Origin: Pseudoalteromonas galatheae
GTDB lineage: Bacteria > Pseudomonadota > Gammaproteobacteria > Enterobacterales > Alteromonadaceae
Assembly (NCBI RefSeq): GCF_005886105.2
Contig: NZ_PNCO02000001.1
Span: forward strand, 3,551,501 to 3,615,500
Direction of reading: 5' to 3'
Length of the DNA stretch: 64,000 nt
This document shows positions 55,963 to 64,000 of this stretch, piece by piece; position 1 is the first letter of the stretch; every line of letters begins with the position of its first letter. A program made the position numbers and the translations under genes. The notes beneath the pieces were generated by a model, which searched no databases, was not told where the DNA came from, and worked only from the letters and a program-made list of their open reading frames with translations.

Positions 55963-56664
55963 ATGAGCCCTGATTACGATTTAACCCAATACCAAAACCC
56001 ACTGTTCACGGTAGACAGCGTGTTATTTACAATTTTGCAGGACAGCTTAAAAGTGCTGCTGGTAAAACGCGCTAACGCTCCCTTTAAAGGCCGCTGGGGA
56101 TTACCTGGGGGGTTTGTTGATGTTGAGCTGGACGACAACACGGATATGAGCGCGTTGCGTAAGATCAAAGAGAAAACCAGTGTTGCCCCACAATACCTAG
56201 AGCAACTTCAGGCTTTTTCTGGGATCAACCGTGATCCGCGAGGCTTTAGTGTCACCTTGGTTTATTACGCCTTGATTTCACCTCAGCAAGTGGCAACGCA
56301 AATTGACTCAGTAGATGATGTGAGATGGGTAGATCTTAGCGAGATCCCAGATCTCGCCGTGGCTTTTGATCATAAACACATTATTGAAAAGGCCAAGGCA
56401 CGGCTGCAGCAAAAGGCGTTATATTCCATGATCCCGGTTTATTGTTTGCCTGATCAATTTACCATTGGACAACTCAAAACCGCCATCGAGGCCATTATCG
56501 CCAAACCCATTCAGCGCAAGAGCTTAGTAAGACGTATCGAAGCCTCAAACATGTTTGAAGCACTAGATGAAAAGGTCAAGTCAGGCGGACGTTTAGCGCA
56601 GCTCTATAAGCTAAAGCCTGATGTCGATATCGTGCATTTTGAGCGCAATCTGAGCTTAGGATAA
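55963..56664 (+). CDS. nrtR: NrtR: Nudix-domain repressor of NAD metabolism
   Basis: 233 aa. Nudix-like domain (about 15-150) with GRWGLPGGFVDVELDDNTDM-type box; the catalytic Nudix Glu pattern is altered (ALRKIKEKTSVAP), as in regulatory NrtR that senses ADP-ribose without hydrolysing it. A C-terminal winged helix (about 155-230; FTIGQLKTAIEAI, RIEASNMFE) binds DNA. Divergent from the PRPP-synthetase/NadV operon with three palindromic operators between. Confidence 0.92.
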   Translation: MSPDYDLTQYQNPLFTVDSVLFTILQDSLKVLLVKRANAPFKGRWGLPGGFVDVELDDNTDMSALRKIKEKTSVAPQYLEQLQAFSGINRDPRGFSVTLVYYALISPQQVATQIDSVDDVRWVDLSEIPDLAVAFDHKHIIEKAKARLQQKALYSMIPVYCLPDQFTIGQLKTAIEAIIAKPIQRKSLVRRIEASNMFEALDEKVKSGGRLAQLYKLKPDVDIVHFERNLSLG

Positions 56665-56685
56665 GATGCGATTGTACGGTGTTCA

Positions 56686-57543
56686 TTATAGAGTTATCAC
56701 TGCCCCTTGCAGATAATCAAGCTCCTGACACCGCATTTGCAGTAACTCAATAAGATCTCTGGTGTAAGTCGGTGGAGTTCGTTGATTTGGCCAAAGTGCG
56801 TAGATGCTGCGAATAAATTGGCAGTCACCGATATAGCTAAATGTGGTTTGAGATTGCGCTGCCAACGCTGCAATTTCTGTCATCGGCAAGACGCCAGCAC
56901 CGTTAGCCGAGCCTACCAATTTACGCACTAAGGTAATATCACCCACATAAGAGACGTGACTAAACTGCGCCAGCAGTGCTCGCCACTCATCGGTTGCAGG
57001 CAGTTGCGATGCTTTAAAGGGCAAAAATAGGGTTTGTGTAGTCGCAATTTCCGTGGCGACCACCGCTCTTACCGCGATTTTCCCCAGCCGTTTTTGATAG
57101 ACGCTAGAATCCTCCAGCTCGCCAACACGGATCGCTAAATCAAAGCGTTTTTGGCTTAACAAGGCCACACTGTTGGCAGGTTCAACATGTAATTGAATAT
57201 CAGGATGTTGCGACTGAAACGATTGCAGTGCATCGTATAATGGATCAATTATTAGGTTTTGCGGGCATAGCAGGTGGAACGTCTTAGCTTCTAGTGTCGA
57301 AAGCGTTTCACTTTTTGCATGCAGCGCAAGCAGCGGATCAGCCATCTCATCGACTACAGCTTGACCATGATTCGTTAATGTAAGTCCTCTGGCGCTACGC
57401 AGTAATAGCGGATAACCAAGCTTGTCTTCTAGCGCTAACATCCGTTTAGATAGCGTCGGCGCGCCTATGCCAAGGTCTTCTGCCGCCTTGGCAAAGCTTC
57501 CTCGGCGGCTTACCTCAACAAAGAGTCTTAAGTCATCTAGCAT
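56686..57543 (-). CDS. LysR-family transcriptional regulator
   Basis: 285 aa. N-terminal HTH (LRLFVEVSRRGSFAKAAEDLG, TLSKRMLALEDKLG) and a C-terminal effector domain. Divergent from the DUF2798/ABM gene pair, which it probably controls, as is usual for this family. Effector unknown. Confidence 0.9.
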   Translation of the reverse strand: MLDDLRLFVEVSRRGSFAKAAEDLGIGAPTLSKRMLALEDKLGYPLLLRSARGLTLTNHGQAVVDEMADPLLALHAKSETLSTLEAKTFHLLCPQNLIIDPLYDALQSFQSQHPDIQLHVEPANSVALLSQKRFDLAIRVGELEDSSVYQKRLGKIAVRAVVATEIATTQTLFLPFKASQLPATDEWRALLAQFSHVSYVGDITLVRKLVGSANGAGVLPMTEIAALAAQSQTTFSYIGDCQFIRSIYALWPNQRTPPTYTRDLIELLQMRCQELDYLQGAVITL

Positions 57544-57632
57544 AGTTATCTCCGCAATCTTAGCTTTCCATTTTTGCCATTCTGATCGGCTGGCAACTCC
57601 CTACAATCATACCAACAGCCAAAGGAGGAAAC

Positions 57633-57863
57633 ATGCAAAAACTCATTTTTACATTACTGCTGTCATTGTGCCTATCGTTTATGGTGTCTGGATGGGTCAC
57701 GTACATCAATTTGGGATTAATGGCGGACTTTACCACGCGATGGGCACATGCCTTTGCCAATGCTTGGCCGGCCTCATTCATCGCCGCCTATGTTTTATCA
57801 GCCCCAGTTACCACCATTACTAAACGCATTATGGAGAAATACCATGGCCAACAACCACTATAA
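57633..57863 (+). CDS. DUF2798 small membrane protein
   Basis: 76 aa with two TMs (about 4-24 and 42-64) and the family signature ANAWPASFIAAY. AAAGGAGG precedes the ATG: a strong ribosome site. The following monooxygenase-fold gene starts 20 bp before its stop, so the two are co-translated. Function unknown. Confidence 0.85.
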   Translation: MQKLIFTLLLSLCLSFMVSGWVTYINLGLMADFTTRWAHAFANAWPASFIAAYVLSAPVTTITKRIMEKYHGQQPL

Positions 57864-58143
57864 CGTCAACTTTATCGCCCATATCACACCTAAAACCGAG
57901 CACTATCAAGATTGTATTAACGCAATCCAAGAGATCTTGCCAGCCACTCGAGCAGAAGTAGGATGTTTACGCTTTGAACTTTATGAAAATGAAAACCGCA
58001 CCCAGCTTACCTTAGTTGAGCGCTTCGTCGATCAAGCCGCGTTCGATTTTCATCATCAGCAAGCTTACACCAAACAGGTATTTACACTGTATCAAGGATG
58101 GTTGGCAAAAGCGGTGGATATTATCGCCATCAAACCACTTTAA
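57844..58143 (+). CDS. ABM-fold (YgiN-like) monooxygenase-type protein
   Basis: 99 aa from the ATG at 57844 (GGAGAA 5 bases upstream, inside the DUF2798 gene). Antibiotic-biosynthesis-monooxygenase dimeric alpha-beta fold pattern: GCLRFELYENENRTQLTLVE then F-HHQQAY. Such proteins act as quinol monooxygenases or as small ligand-binding dimers. Likely regulated by the divergent LysR protein. Confidence 0.85.
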   Translation: MANNHYNVNFIAHITPKTEHYQDCINAIQEILPATRAEVGCLRFELYENENRTQLTLVERFVDQAAFDFHHQQAYTKQVFTLYQGWLAKAVDIIAIKPL

Positions 58144-58163
58144 TTTGCACTTTTAAGAAGTTA

Positions 58164-58195
58164 AGCGCTTCTTCACAAGCAATGATAGAAGCGCT
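58164..58195. terminator. Hairpin between convergent ABM and rtcR genes
   Basis: AGCGCTTCT (58164-58172) pairs perfectly with AGAAGCGCT (58187-58195), 14-nt loop. No T tract on either side. Confidence 0.5.
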
Positions 58196-58200
58196 CAGCG

Positions 58201-59808
58201 TTAACTATGTATTTGACGCCAACTTAAACCAAATTTAGCGAGATATTTTTGCAGTCTTGTGGAGTCATTCACCTGTGACTTTTTGGTGCGGCTCACGTTA
58301 AACAACTCTCTGCCTGCAGCCGCCATACTGGCGTGGCGAGCACAGATAGTAAGCACATAATTTAACTGGTTTATATCAAACGTATCCAACTCGGCAAGCT
58401 GTGCTTTGGATAAATACTTATCTAGGATTTTATCTCCCGAAACTTGCTCTCCTGCATACCAGTTTTGCTCAAGTCGTTGAATTTCTTCCTGTACATCGCT
58501 AACCGCTATCCGAGAAGAATCCGCCAAAGTGCACAAACGCGTGATAGCTGAACTTAAATCACGAAAGTTACCCGACCACAAGGCTCGCTCCGACTGGGCA
58601 AAACGTTCAAATAACGTTTTTGCTTCTTTATTAAAGCGCACCCTTTCACCCATTTTTTGCGCGTACAAATCTATCTCGTAATCTATATTAGCCGGAATAT
58701 CTTCCCTTCGGTCTCTTAGCGCTGGTAATCGATACGTCCATAGGTTGATCCGTGCGAGCAGGTCTTCTCGAAATCGGCCTTTGCAGACCTCTTTAAACAA
58801 GTCGCGATTGGTTCCTGCGATTAACTGAAAGTCACTGGTTACGGGTTGATCGCTACCGACCGGATGAAACGACTTATTTTCTATTGCATGCAATAGCATG
58901 GCCTGCTCTTCAAGACCTAGCTCACCGATTTCATCTAAAAACAACACGCCTTGGTTCGCGGTGCGTAAATACCCGTCTCGCGCTTGTTGTGCCCCTGTAA
59001 ATGCCCCCTTAGTATGACCAAACAATGCAGCCATGGCATTTTCGCCCTTGAGCGTGGCGCAGTTCACCGAAACAAATTCTCCGGCCAGCATTGCCCGTTT
59101 TTTCTTTAGTTGAAAAATACGTGTTGCCAACTGGCTTTTCCCCGCACCAGTGGGCCCAGTTAACAGCATGGGATCTTTAGCGCGTATTGCCACCTTTTCA
59201 ACTTGGGTGATCAGTTGGTTGAACGCCTCATTGTTAGTTTGGATCCCACCTTTTAAAAATGCTTTACCCTCGAGGTGCTCACTGTCGAATCGAGTAGCTA
59301 GCTGGTCGTATTTGGATAGGTCTAAATCGATTATTTGAACTTGCCCAACAGATTTGTTTTTATTGCTGTTGTCAGGAGAGGTTTGCGCCAAGCGGCCAGG
59401 AAAATGACGGCTCTCAGTCAATAAAAAGCTACAAATCTGTACCACATGAGTACCAGTGGTGATATGAAACAGGTACTCACAGTTGTCAGTATCGAATGCT
59501 TGAGCTTGGCACCAGTCAAAAAGTTTGGCGTACACCTCCTCAAAGTCCCATGGGTTACTGAAGTTGAGGTTGTGCAATGTGACTGTCGACTCTGGCGACA
59601 CACTTTCAATATCAACGGCCACATTGTTGGCCAGCCGTGTACTGTGATTGTCGTGTAACAAATGCAATTCATCAATGACCAGATCAGGTTGGCTACATAG
59701 GCTTACATTGGGCCGCCAACGCGCCCACCTATCCACTCGCTTACCAACAAAATCGAGCTGAGTACCAATCAAACTTACTGCTACTGTCTTTTTCAAAATT
59801 ATATCCAT
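58201..59808 (-). CDS. rtcR: RtcR, sigma-54 activator of the RNA-repair operon
   Basis: 535 aa. N-terminal CARF-like regulatory domain (about 1-185), AAA+ domain with Walker A GPTGAGKS (218-225), canonical GAFTGA (268-273) and VLFLDEIGE, then a C-terminal Fis-type HTH. In E. coli and Salmonella RtcR senses damaged RNA ends through the CARF domain and activates rtcBA from a sigma-54 promoter. It is divergent from the slipin-rtcB-rtcA operon, with a matching promoter at 59946. Confidence 0.95.
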   Translation of the reverse strand: MDIILKKTVAVSLIGTQLDFVGKRVDRWARWRPNVSLCSQPDLVIDELHLLHDNHSTRLANNVAVDIESVSPESTVTLHNLNFSNPWDFEEVYAKLFDWCQAQAFDTDNCEYLFHITTGTHVVQICSFLLTESRHFPGRLAQTSPDNSNKNKSVGQVQIIDLDLSKYDQLATRFDSEHLEGKAFLKGGIQTNNEAFNQLITQVEKVAIRAKDPMLLTGPTGAGKSQLATRIFQLKKKRAMLAGEFVSVNCATLKGENAMAALFGHTKGAFTGAQQARDGYLRTANQGVLFLDEIGELGLEEQAMLLHAIENKSFHPVGSDQPVTSDFQLIAGTNRDLFKEVCKGRFREDLLARINLWTYRLPALRDRREDIPANIDYEIDLYAQKMGERVRFNKEAKTLFERFAQSERALWSGNFRDLSSAITRLCTLADSSRIAVSDVQEEIQRLEQNWYAGEQVSGDKILDKYLSKAQLAELDTFDINQLNYVLTICARHASMAAAGRELFNVSRTKKSQVNDSTRLQKYLAKFGLSWRQIHS

Positions 59809-59945
59809 ATAGATAAACTATATATCTTAATAATTATATTTAGATACTTTTCAAATCTCCACCCATTTCATAAATCATCACCAAAATAGAAAATAAATCA
59901 GCAAATTCAAAATCTTATAAATTTATTTTTAATTAATCTTCGTTA

Positions 59946-59962
59946 TTGGCACATAGCTTGAT
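59946..59962 (+). promoter_or_regulatory. Sigma-54 promoter of the RNA-repair operon
   Basis: TTGGCACATAGCTTGAT: the -24 element TTGGCACA is near perfect and the -12 element reads TTGA in place of TTGC at the right spacing. Transcription would start near 59973, before the tRNA-like elements. RtcR, encoded divergently, is the expected activator. Confidence 0.75.
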
Positions 59963-60051
59963 AACTATAGGGTGTCTGGTTATGTGGAAGTGACTCAATC
60001 CTCACTCCGGTGCGCTGAACACTGTGACTGCGTATGCCCAACCACACAATT

Positions 60052-60124
60052 ATTTAAGTAGCTCAGTCTGGTAGAGCAACGAAACACGATTTCGTCGGTC
60101 ATGGGTTCAAATCCCATCTTAAAC
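60052..60124 (+). ncRNA. tRNA-like element 1 in the rtc leader
   Basis: A full cloverleaf can be drawn: acceptor TTTAAG/CTTAAA with a mismatched first pair, D-arm GCTC/GAGC, anticodon stem ACGAA/TTCGT with a 7-nt loop giving anticodon ACG, variable CGGTC, and T-arm ATGGG-TTCAAAT-CCCAT. Departures from a working tRNA: C in place of the invariant U33, the weak A/T acceptor stem, and no CCA. It lies downstream of the sigma-54 promoter, so it should be co-transcribed with the repair genes. Likely a tRNA mimic, not a translating tRNA. Confidence 0.8.
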
Positions 60125-60192
60125 CTTGGTAGCTCAATGGTAGAGCCGTGAACATTACTTCGCTTGTTGTGGGTTCGAATCCCACCCAAAAA
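60123..60192 (+). ncRNA. tRNA-like element 2 in the rtc leader
   Basis: Abuts element 1. D-arm GCTC/GAGC, anticodon stem GTGAA/TTCGC (one G-T pair) with an unusual 6-nt loop, variable TTGTT, T-arm GTGGG-TTCGAAT-CCCAC. The acceptor stem is reduced to four pairs (TTGG/CCAA). No CCA. The weak acceptor and short loop exclude a normal tRNA; the strong D- and T-arms keep the elbow shape. Confidence 0.72.
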
Positions 60193-60218
60193 CTCATAAA
60201 TATACGTTAATACATATC

Positions 60219-60343
60219 GTTAGTAAGCCGTCATGGCCGCTGACTGATAACCGCAACATGTCACCGGATTGGCATAGGCAGGACGCCACTTCCAATCACT
60301 AAACATGGCGCCGTTACCACTCAAGCCAGCGACCCTTACTAAC
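60219..60343 (+). ncRNA. Long imperfect hairpin (structured RNA) before slipin
   Basis: Nested pairing over 125 nt: GTTAGTAAG (60219-60227) with CTTACTAAC (60335-60343); GGCCGCTG (60235-60242) with CAGCGACC (60327-60334), one mismatch; TAAC-GC-CATG (60248-60260) with CATG-GC-GTTA (60304-60316); GATTGG (60267-60272) with CCAATC (60292-60297). About 32 pairs. With the tRNA-like units upstream it recalls bacterial Y RNAs, which combine a long stem with a tRNA-like part and are encoded with rtc genes in Salmonella. No Ro60 gene is in the window. Confidence 0.6.
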
Positions 60344-60364
60344 AAAACATAAAGGAAAACTAAT

Positions 60365-61519
60365 ATGTTAAGAAAAATAATTACGGTCAAAGAGAACGAA
60401 AGAACTTTTGTATTCAAAGAGCAGCAATTAACACAGGTGTTAATACCAGGAAAACATGCTTTTTGGGATGTGAAAAATACCCTTTCGTTTCGCACTTTTG
60501 ATATTAACGGCTTGTATTTTTCTGAGCCAAATGCGGATCGTTTATACCGTAATTACCCAATACTTCAGGAACACATAAGCCATTGGAAATTAAATAGTAA
60601 TGAAGTCGGCCTGTTATACATTGATGATCTGCTACGCGGCATTGTGGCACCGAGTGAGCACCTGTATTTGTGGCAAGATGCTGGTGAGATACGGCTTGAG
60701 CGGATCGCTATTGATAGTCAAATAGAGCTCGATGAACGCATACTATTTTTAATCAACCGAGCGGGTGCAAACACAGCCTCAAGATTAATTAGAAGTGATC
60801 GTACCGTTGCGATGAAACCCATTGCCGATGTCAGCGTGGCCGCAGAACATGTGGGATTACTCTATGTCGATGGCCGCTTTGTTAGACGCTTAGCACCTGG
60901 ACAACACGCATTTTGGCAATTTAACCACAGCATCACGTTAAAATCGTTTGATACCCGAGCACAACTACTGGAAATATCTGGCCAAGAAATTTTGAGTAAA
61001 GACCGCGTGAGTTTGCGAATAAATTTAACCGCTGGGATCAAAATTGAAGATGCCGAGCTACTCGCACAAAGCGTGGAGAAAGTCGACGAGTACATATATA
61101 AAACACTGCAATTGGCCTTGCGCGAAGCGGTAGGAACCAAATCATTGGATGATATCTTATTGGATAAGTTATATATCAATGGAACCGTGAGAGAACTTGT
61201 GACTGCGTCACTGACAGGCATTGGCGTATCTTTACAAAGCGTCGGCGTGAAAGACATTATTCTGCCTGGAGAAATTAAAGCCATTTTAAATCAAGTGGTG
61301 GAAGCGCAGAAAGCAGCTGAAGCCAATGTCATTAAAAGGCGAGAAGAAACTGCAGCGACACGGAGCCTGCATAACACCGCAAAAGTGATGGAAAACAACC
61401 CAACATTACTGCGTTTGAAGGAGCTTGAAGCATTAGAAAAGGTTGCAGACAAAATCGAAAACCTAACCGTCTACGGGGGCTTAGAAGGTTTGATGAATAA
61501 CACGGTCAAAATTGTCTAA
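60365..61519 (+). CDS. Slipin (SPFH/stomatin-like) of the RNA-repair operon
   Basis: 384 aa. Unlike most slipins it has no obvious N-terminal TM. Two related segments are seen (FKEQQLTQVLIPGKHAFWD near 17-35 and YVDGRFVRRLAPGQHAFWQ near 167-185), the second leading into the SPFH core, then a coiled-coil tail (VEAQKAAEANVIKRREETA). SPFH proteins oligomerise on membranes. Slipin genes recur in RtcB operons of other bacteria. First protein gene after the RNA elements, 32 bp before rtcB. Confidence 0.88.
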   Translation: MLRKIITVKENERTFVFKEQQLTQVLIPGKHAFWDVKNTLSFRTFDINGLYFSEPNADRLYRNYPILQEHISHWKLNSNEVGLLYIDDLLRGIVAPSEHLYLWQDAGEIRLERIAIDSQIELDERILFLINRAGANTASRLIRSDRTVAMKPIADVSVAAEHVGLLYVDGRFVRRLAPGQHAFWQFNHSITLKSFDTRAQLLEISGQEILSKDRVSLRINLTAGIKIEDAELLAQSVEKVDEYIYKTLQLALREAVGTKSLDDILLDKLYINGTVRELVTASLTGIGVSLQSVGVKDIILPGEIKAILNQVVEAQKAAEANVIKRREETAATRSLHNTAKVMENNPTLLRLKELEALEKVADKIENLTVYGGLEGLMNNTVKIV

Positions 61520-61551
61520 CGATAAAAATAACGACAGCATAAGGAGCAAAT

Positions 61552-62778
61552 ATGTGTAGTAACTACAATACTATCCACAATGATGGAAGCGCGCCCATTA
61601 AGGCATGGACGCAAGGCGTACCTTTTGAAATAGAGGCGCAGCAACAGCTTAATAATATTGCCAGCTTGCCGTTAATCCATTCGCATATTGCGGTAATGCC
61701 TGATGTGCATATGGGCAAAGGCGCAACAATTGGTAGTGTGATCCCCTCGGTAGATGCAGTGATCCCCGCAGCGGTAGGTGTGGATATTGGCTGCGGCATG
61801 GTTGCCACCAAGACATCACTCACAGCCAAACAGCTACCAGATAATTTGGCTGGTATTCGCCATGCATTTGAAGCGGCTGTACCACATGGTCGTACCGGTG
61901 GAAAACGAGGAAAGCGTGATCGAGGAGCTTGGCATAACATCCCAGATATTGTCGTCTCTGAATGGCAAAAGCTAGTATTAAGATTTGAGAAAATTTGCGC
62001 CAAGCATCCCGCTATCAAAAAAAGTAATCATGTGAACCATCTTGGTACAATGGGAACAGGCAACCACTTTCTTGAGCTTTGCTTGGATGAGAATAACGCG
62101 GTGTGGATTATGCTGCACTCAGGCAGCCGAGGCGTTGGTAATCGAATTGGCACCTACTTTATAGAGCTGGCTAAGCAGGAAATGCAACGTCATCAAATTC
62201 ACCTTCCAGATATGGACTTAGCCTATCTAAAAGAAGGAAGTGACTACTTTGATGATTACGTTGAAGCGGTTGAGTGGGCGCAGGACTTTGCCGCTAAAAA
62301 TCGTGAAATCATGATGTTTAACGCGATAAAAGCTTTAAGGTCGCAGATCTCAACGCCATTTACAACCGCAGAAATGGCCGTGAACTGCCACCATAATTAT
62401 ATCTCTCGCGAGCACCATTTTGGTAAAGACTGCTACGTCACGCGCAAAGGCGCAGTACGTGCACAAAAAGGCGAAATGGGGATCATTCCAGGCAGCATGG
62501 GCGCACGTTCATTTATTGTAAGAGGACTTGGCAACCCCGACAGCTTTAATAGTTGTAGCCATGGCGCAGGGCGCATCATGTCGCGCACTAAAGCCAAAAA
62601 AGTATTTAACGTGAAAGATCAAATCGCTGCAACTGCAGGGGTAGAATGCCGCAAAGATGAAGCCGTTATTGACGAAATCCCTCATGCGTATAAAGACATT
62701 GAAAGGGTCATGGCGGCACAACAAGATTTAGTAGAAGTAGTACACACACTGAAACAAATTGTGTGCGTAAAAGGATAA
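61552..62778 (+). CDS. rtcB: RtcB RNA ligase
   Basis: 408 aa, the E. coli RtcB length. Metal/guanylate motifs are intact: DVHMGKGATIGSV, VGVDIGCGMVA, HLGTMGTGNHFLEL, MLHSGSRGVG, NCHHNY, IIPGSMGARSF and SCSHGAGRIMSR with the guanylylated His. It joins 2',3'-cyclic phosphate or 3'-phosphate ends to 5'-OH ends using GTP. AAGGAG precedes the ATG. Confidence 0.96.
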   Translation: MCSNYNTIHNDGSAPIKAWTQGVPFEIEAQQQLNNIASLPLIHSHIAVMPDVHMGKGATIGSVIPSVDAVIPAAVGVDIGCGMVATKTSLTAKQLPDNLAGIRHAFEAAVPHGRTGGKRGKRDRGAWHNIPDIVVSEWQKLVLRFEKICAKHPAIKKSNHVNHLGTMGTGNHFLELCLDENNAVWIMLHSGSRGVGNRIGTYFIELAKQEMQRHQIHLPDMDLAYLKEGSDYFDDYVEAVEWAQDFAAKNREIMMFNAIKALRSQISTPFTTAEMAVNCHHNYISREHHFGKDCYVTRKGAVRAQKGEMGIIPGSMGARSFIVRGLGNPDSFNSCSHGAGRIMSRTKAKKVFNVKDQIAATAGVECRKDEAVIDEIPHAYKDIERVMAAQQDLVEVVHTLKQIVCVKG

Positions 62779-62787
62779 GTATAGAAC

Positions 62788-64000
<1,213 letters not shown>

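Larger units (their letters stand above)
59809..60364 (+). other. 556-bp RNA-repair operon leader
   Basis: Region between rtcR and slipin. In order: AT-rich stretch likely to hold RtcR sites, a sigma-54 promoter (59946-59962), two tandem tRNA-like elements (60052-60192), a 125-nt imperfect hairpin (60219-60343), then the slipin ribosome site. No protein gene: the ORF antisense to the tRNA-likes is an artefact of the T-arm sequence. Confidence 0.75.

Noticed and set aside
60052..60124. Calling the first element a working tRNA-Arg(ACG)
   Set aside because: C33 instead of U33, first acceptor pair mismatched, all-weak acceptor stem, no CCA, and a location inside a sigma-54 operon leader.
59995..60189. 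64-aa minus-strand ORF over the tRNA-like elements (GGIRTHN, GFEPMT)
   Set aside because: Classic false ORF antisense to tRNA T-arms; no ribosome site, fully overlaps the two tRNA-like structures.

Overview
The window reads as chromosome of a marine gammaproteobacterium of the Alteromonadales, most likely Pseudoalteromonas. This is inferred from the protein repertoire (secreted S1 and S8 proteases with C-terminal accessory domains, a TonB receptor, porins with N-terminal coiled coils, RND and MacB-type exporters, an NrtR/NadV NAD salvage unit), the moderate GC and the style of the intergenic regions. No database search was run. No phage, insertion sequence, CRISPR array or rRNA gene was seen.

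Layout. 1-5.5 kb: 3' part of a porin gene, a lipase-like hydrolase, a small membrane protein, Dps, a 121-bp tandem repeat array, and oligopeptidase B whose last codons lie in that array. 5.6-16.9 kb: an RND pump with its adaptor, then a four-gene MacB-like ABC exporter with a candidate sigma-54 promoter. 17-31 kb: a decayed small gene, a PQ-loop protein, a secreted S1 protease, a gluzincin/propeller/barrel protein, a Fur-box small membrane protein, a sigma-54 two-component pair, a hexose-6-phosphate mutarotase, a chemoreceptor and a second porin. 31-37.5 kb: a leftward, tightly coupled gene set: N-carbamoyl-type M20 hydrolase, small membrane-anchored protein, Na+/solute symporter, an otherwise unlisted 39-aa microprotein, a divergent aspartate-carbamoyltransferase paralogue and asparagine synthetase. 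37.7-40.5 kb: a YbaN-like protein, then a kexin-like subtilase with a probable dedicated chaperone.

40.7-49.3 kb is the most striking block: a TonB receptor, a nicotianamine-synthase/CntL-like enzyme, an MFS exporter, a hotdog-fold protein and a three-gene ABC-2 transporter. Three very similar Zur-like operators sit before its transcription units. It looks like a zinc-responsive, nicotianamine-type metallophore system, but no opine dehydrogenase is present.

49.4-58.2 kb holds an AhpD-like protein, a retropepsin-like lipoprotein, an OmpR/EnvZ-type pair, the NadV/PRPP-synthetase operon facing its NrtR regulator with three palindromic operators, and a LysR regulator divergent from a DUF2798/ABM pair. 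58.2-64 kb is an RNA-repair locus: RtcR diverges from a sigma-54 promoter whose leader contains two tandem tRNA-like elements and a long imperfect hairpin, followed by slipin, RtcB, a frameshifted RtcA and the start of a nucleotidyltransferase cut by the window edge.
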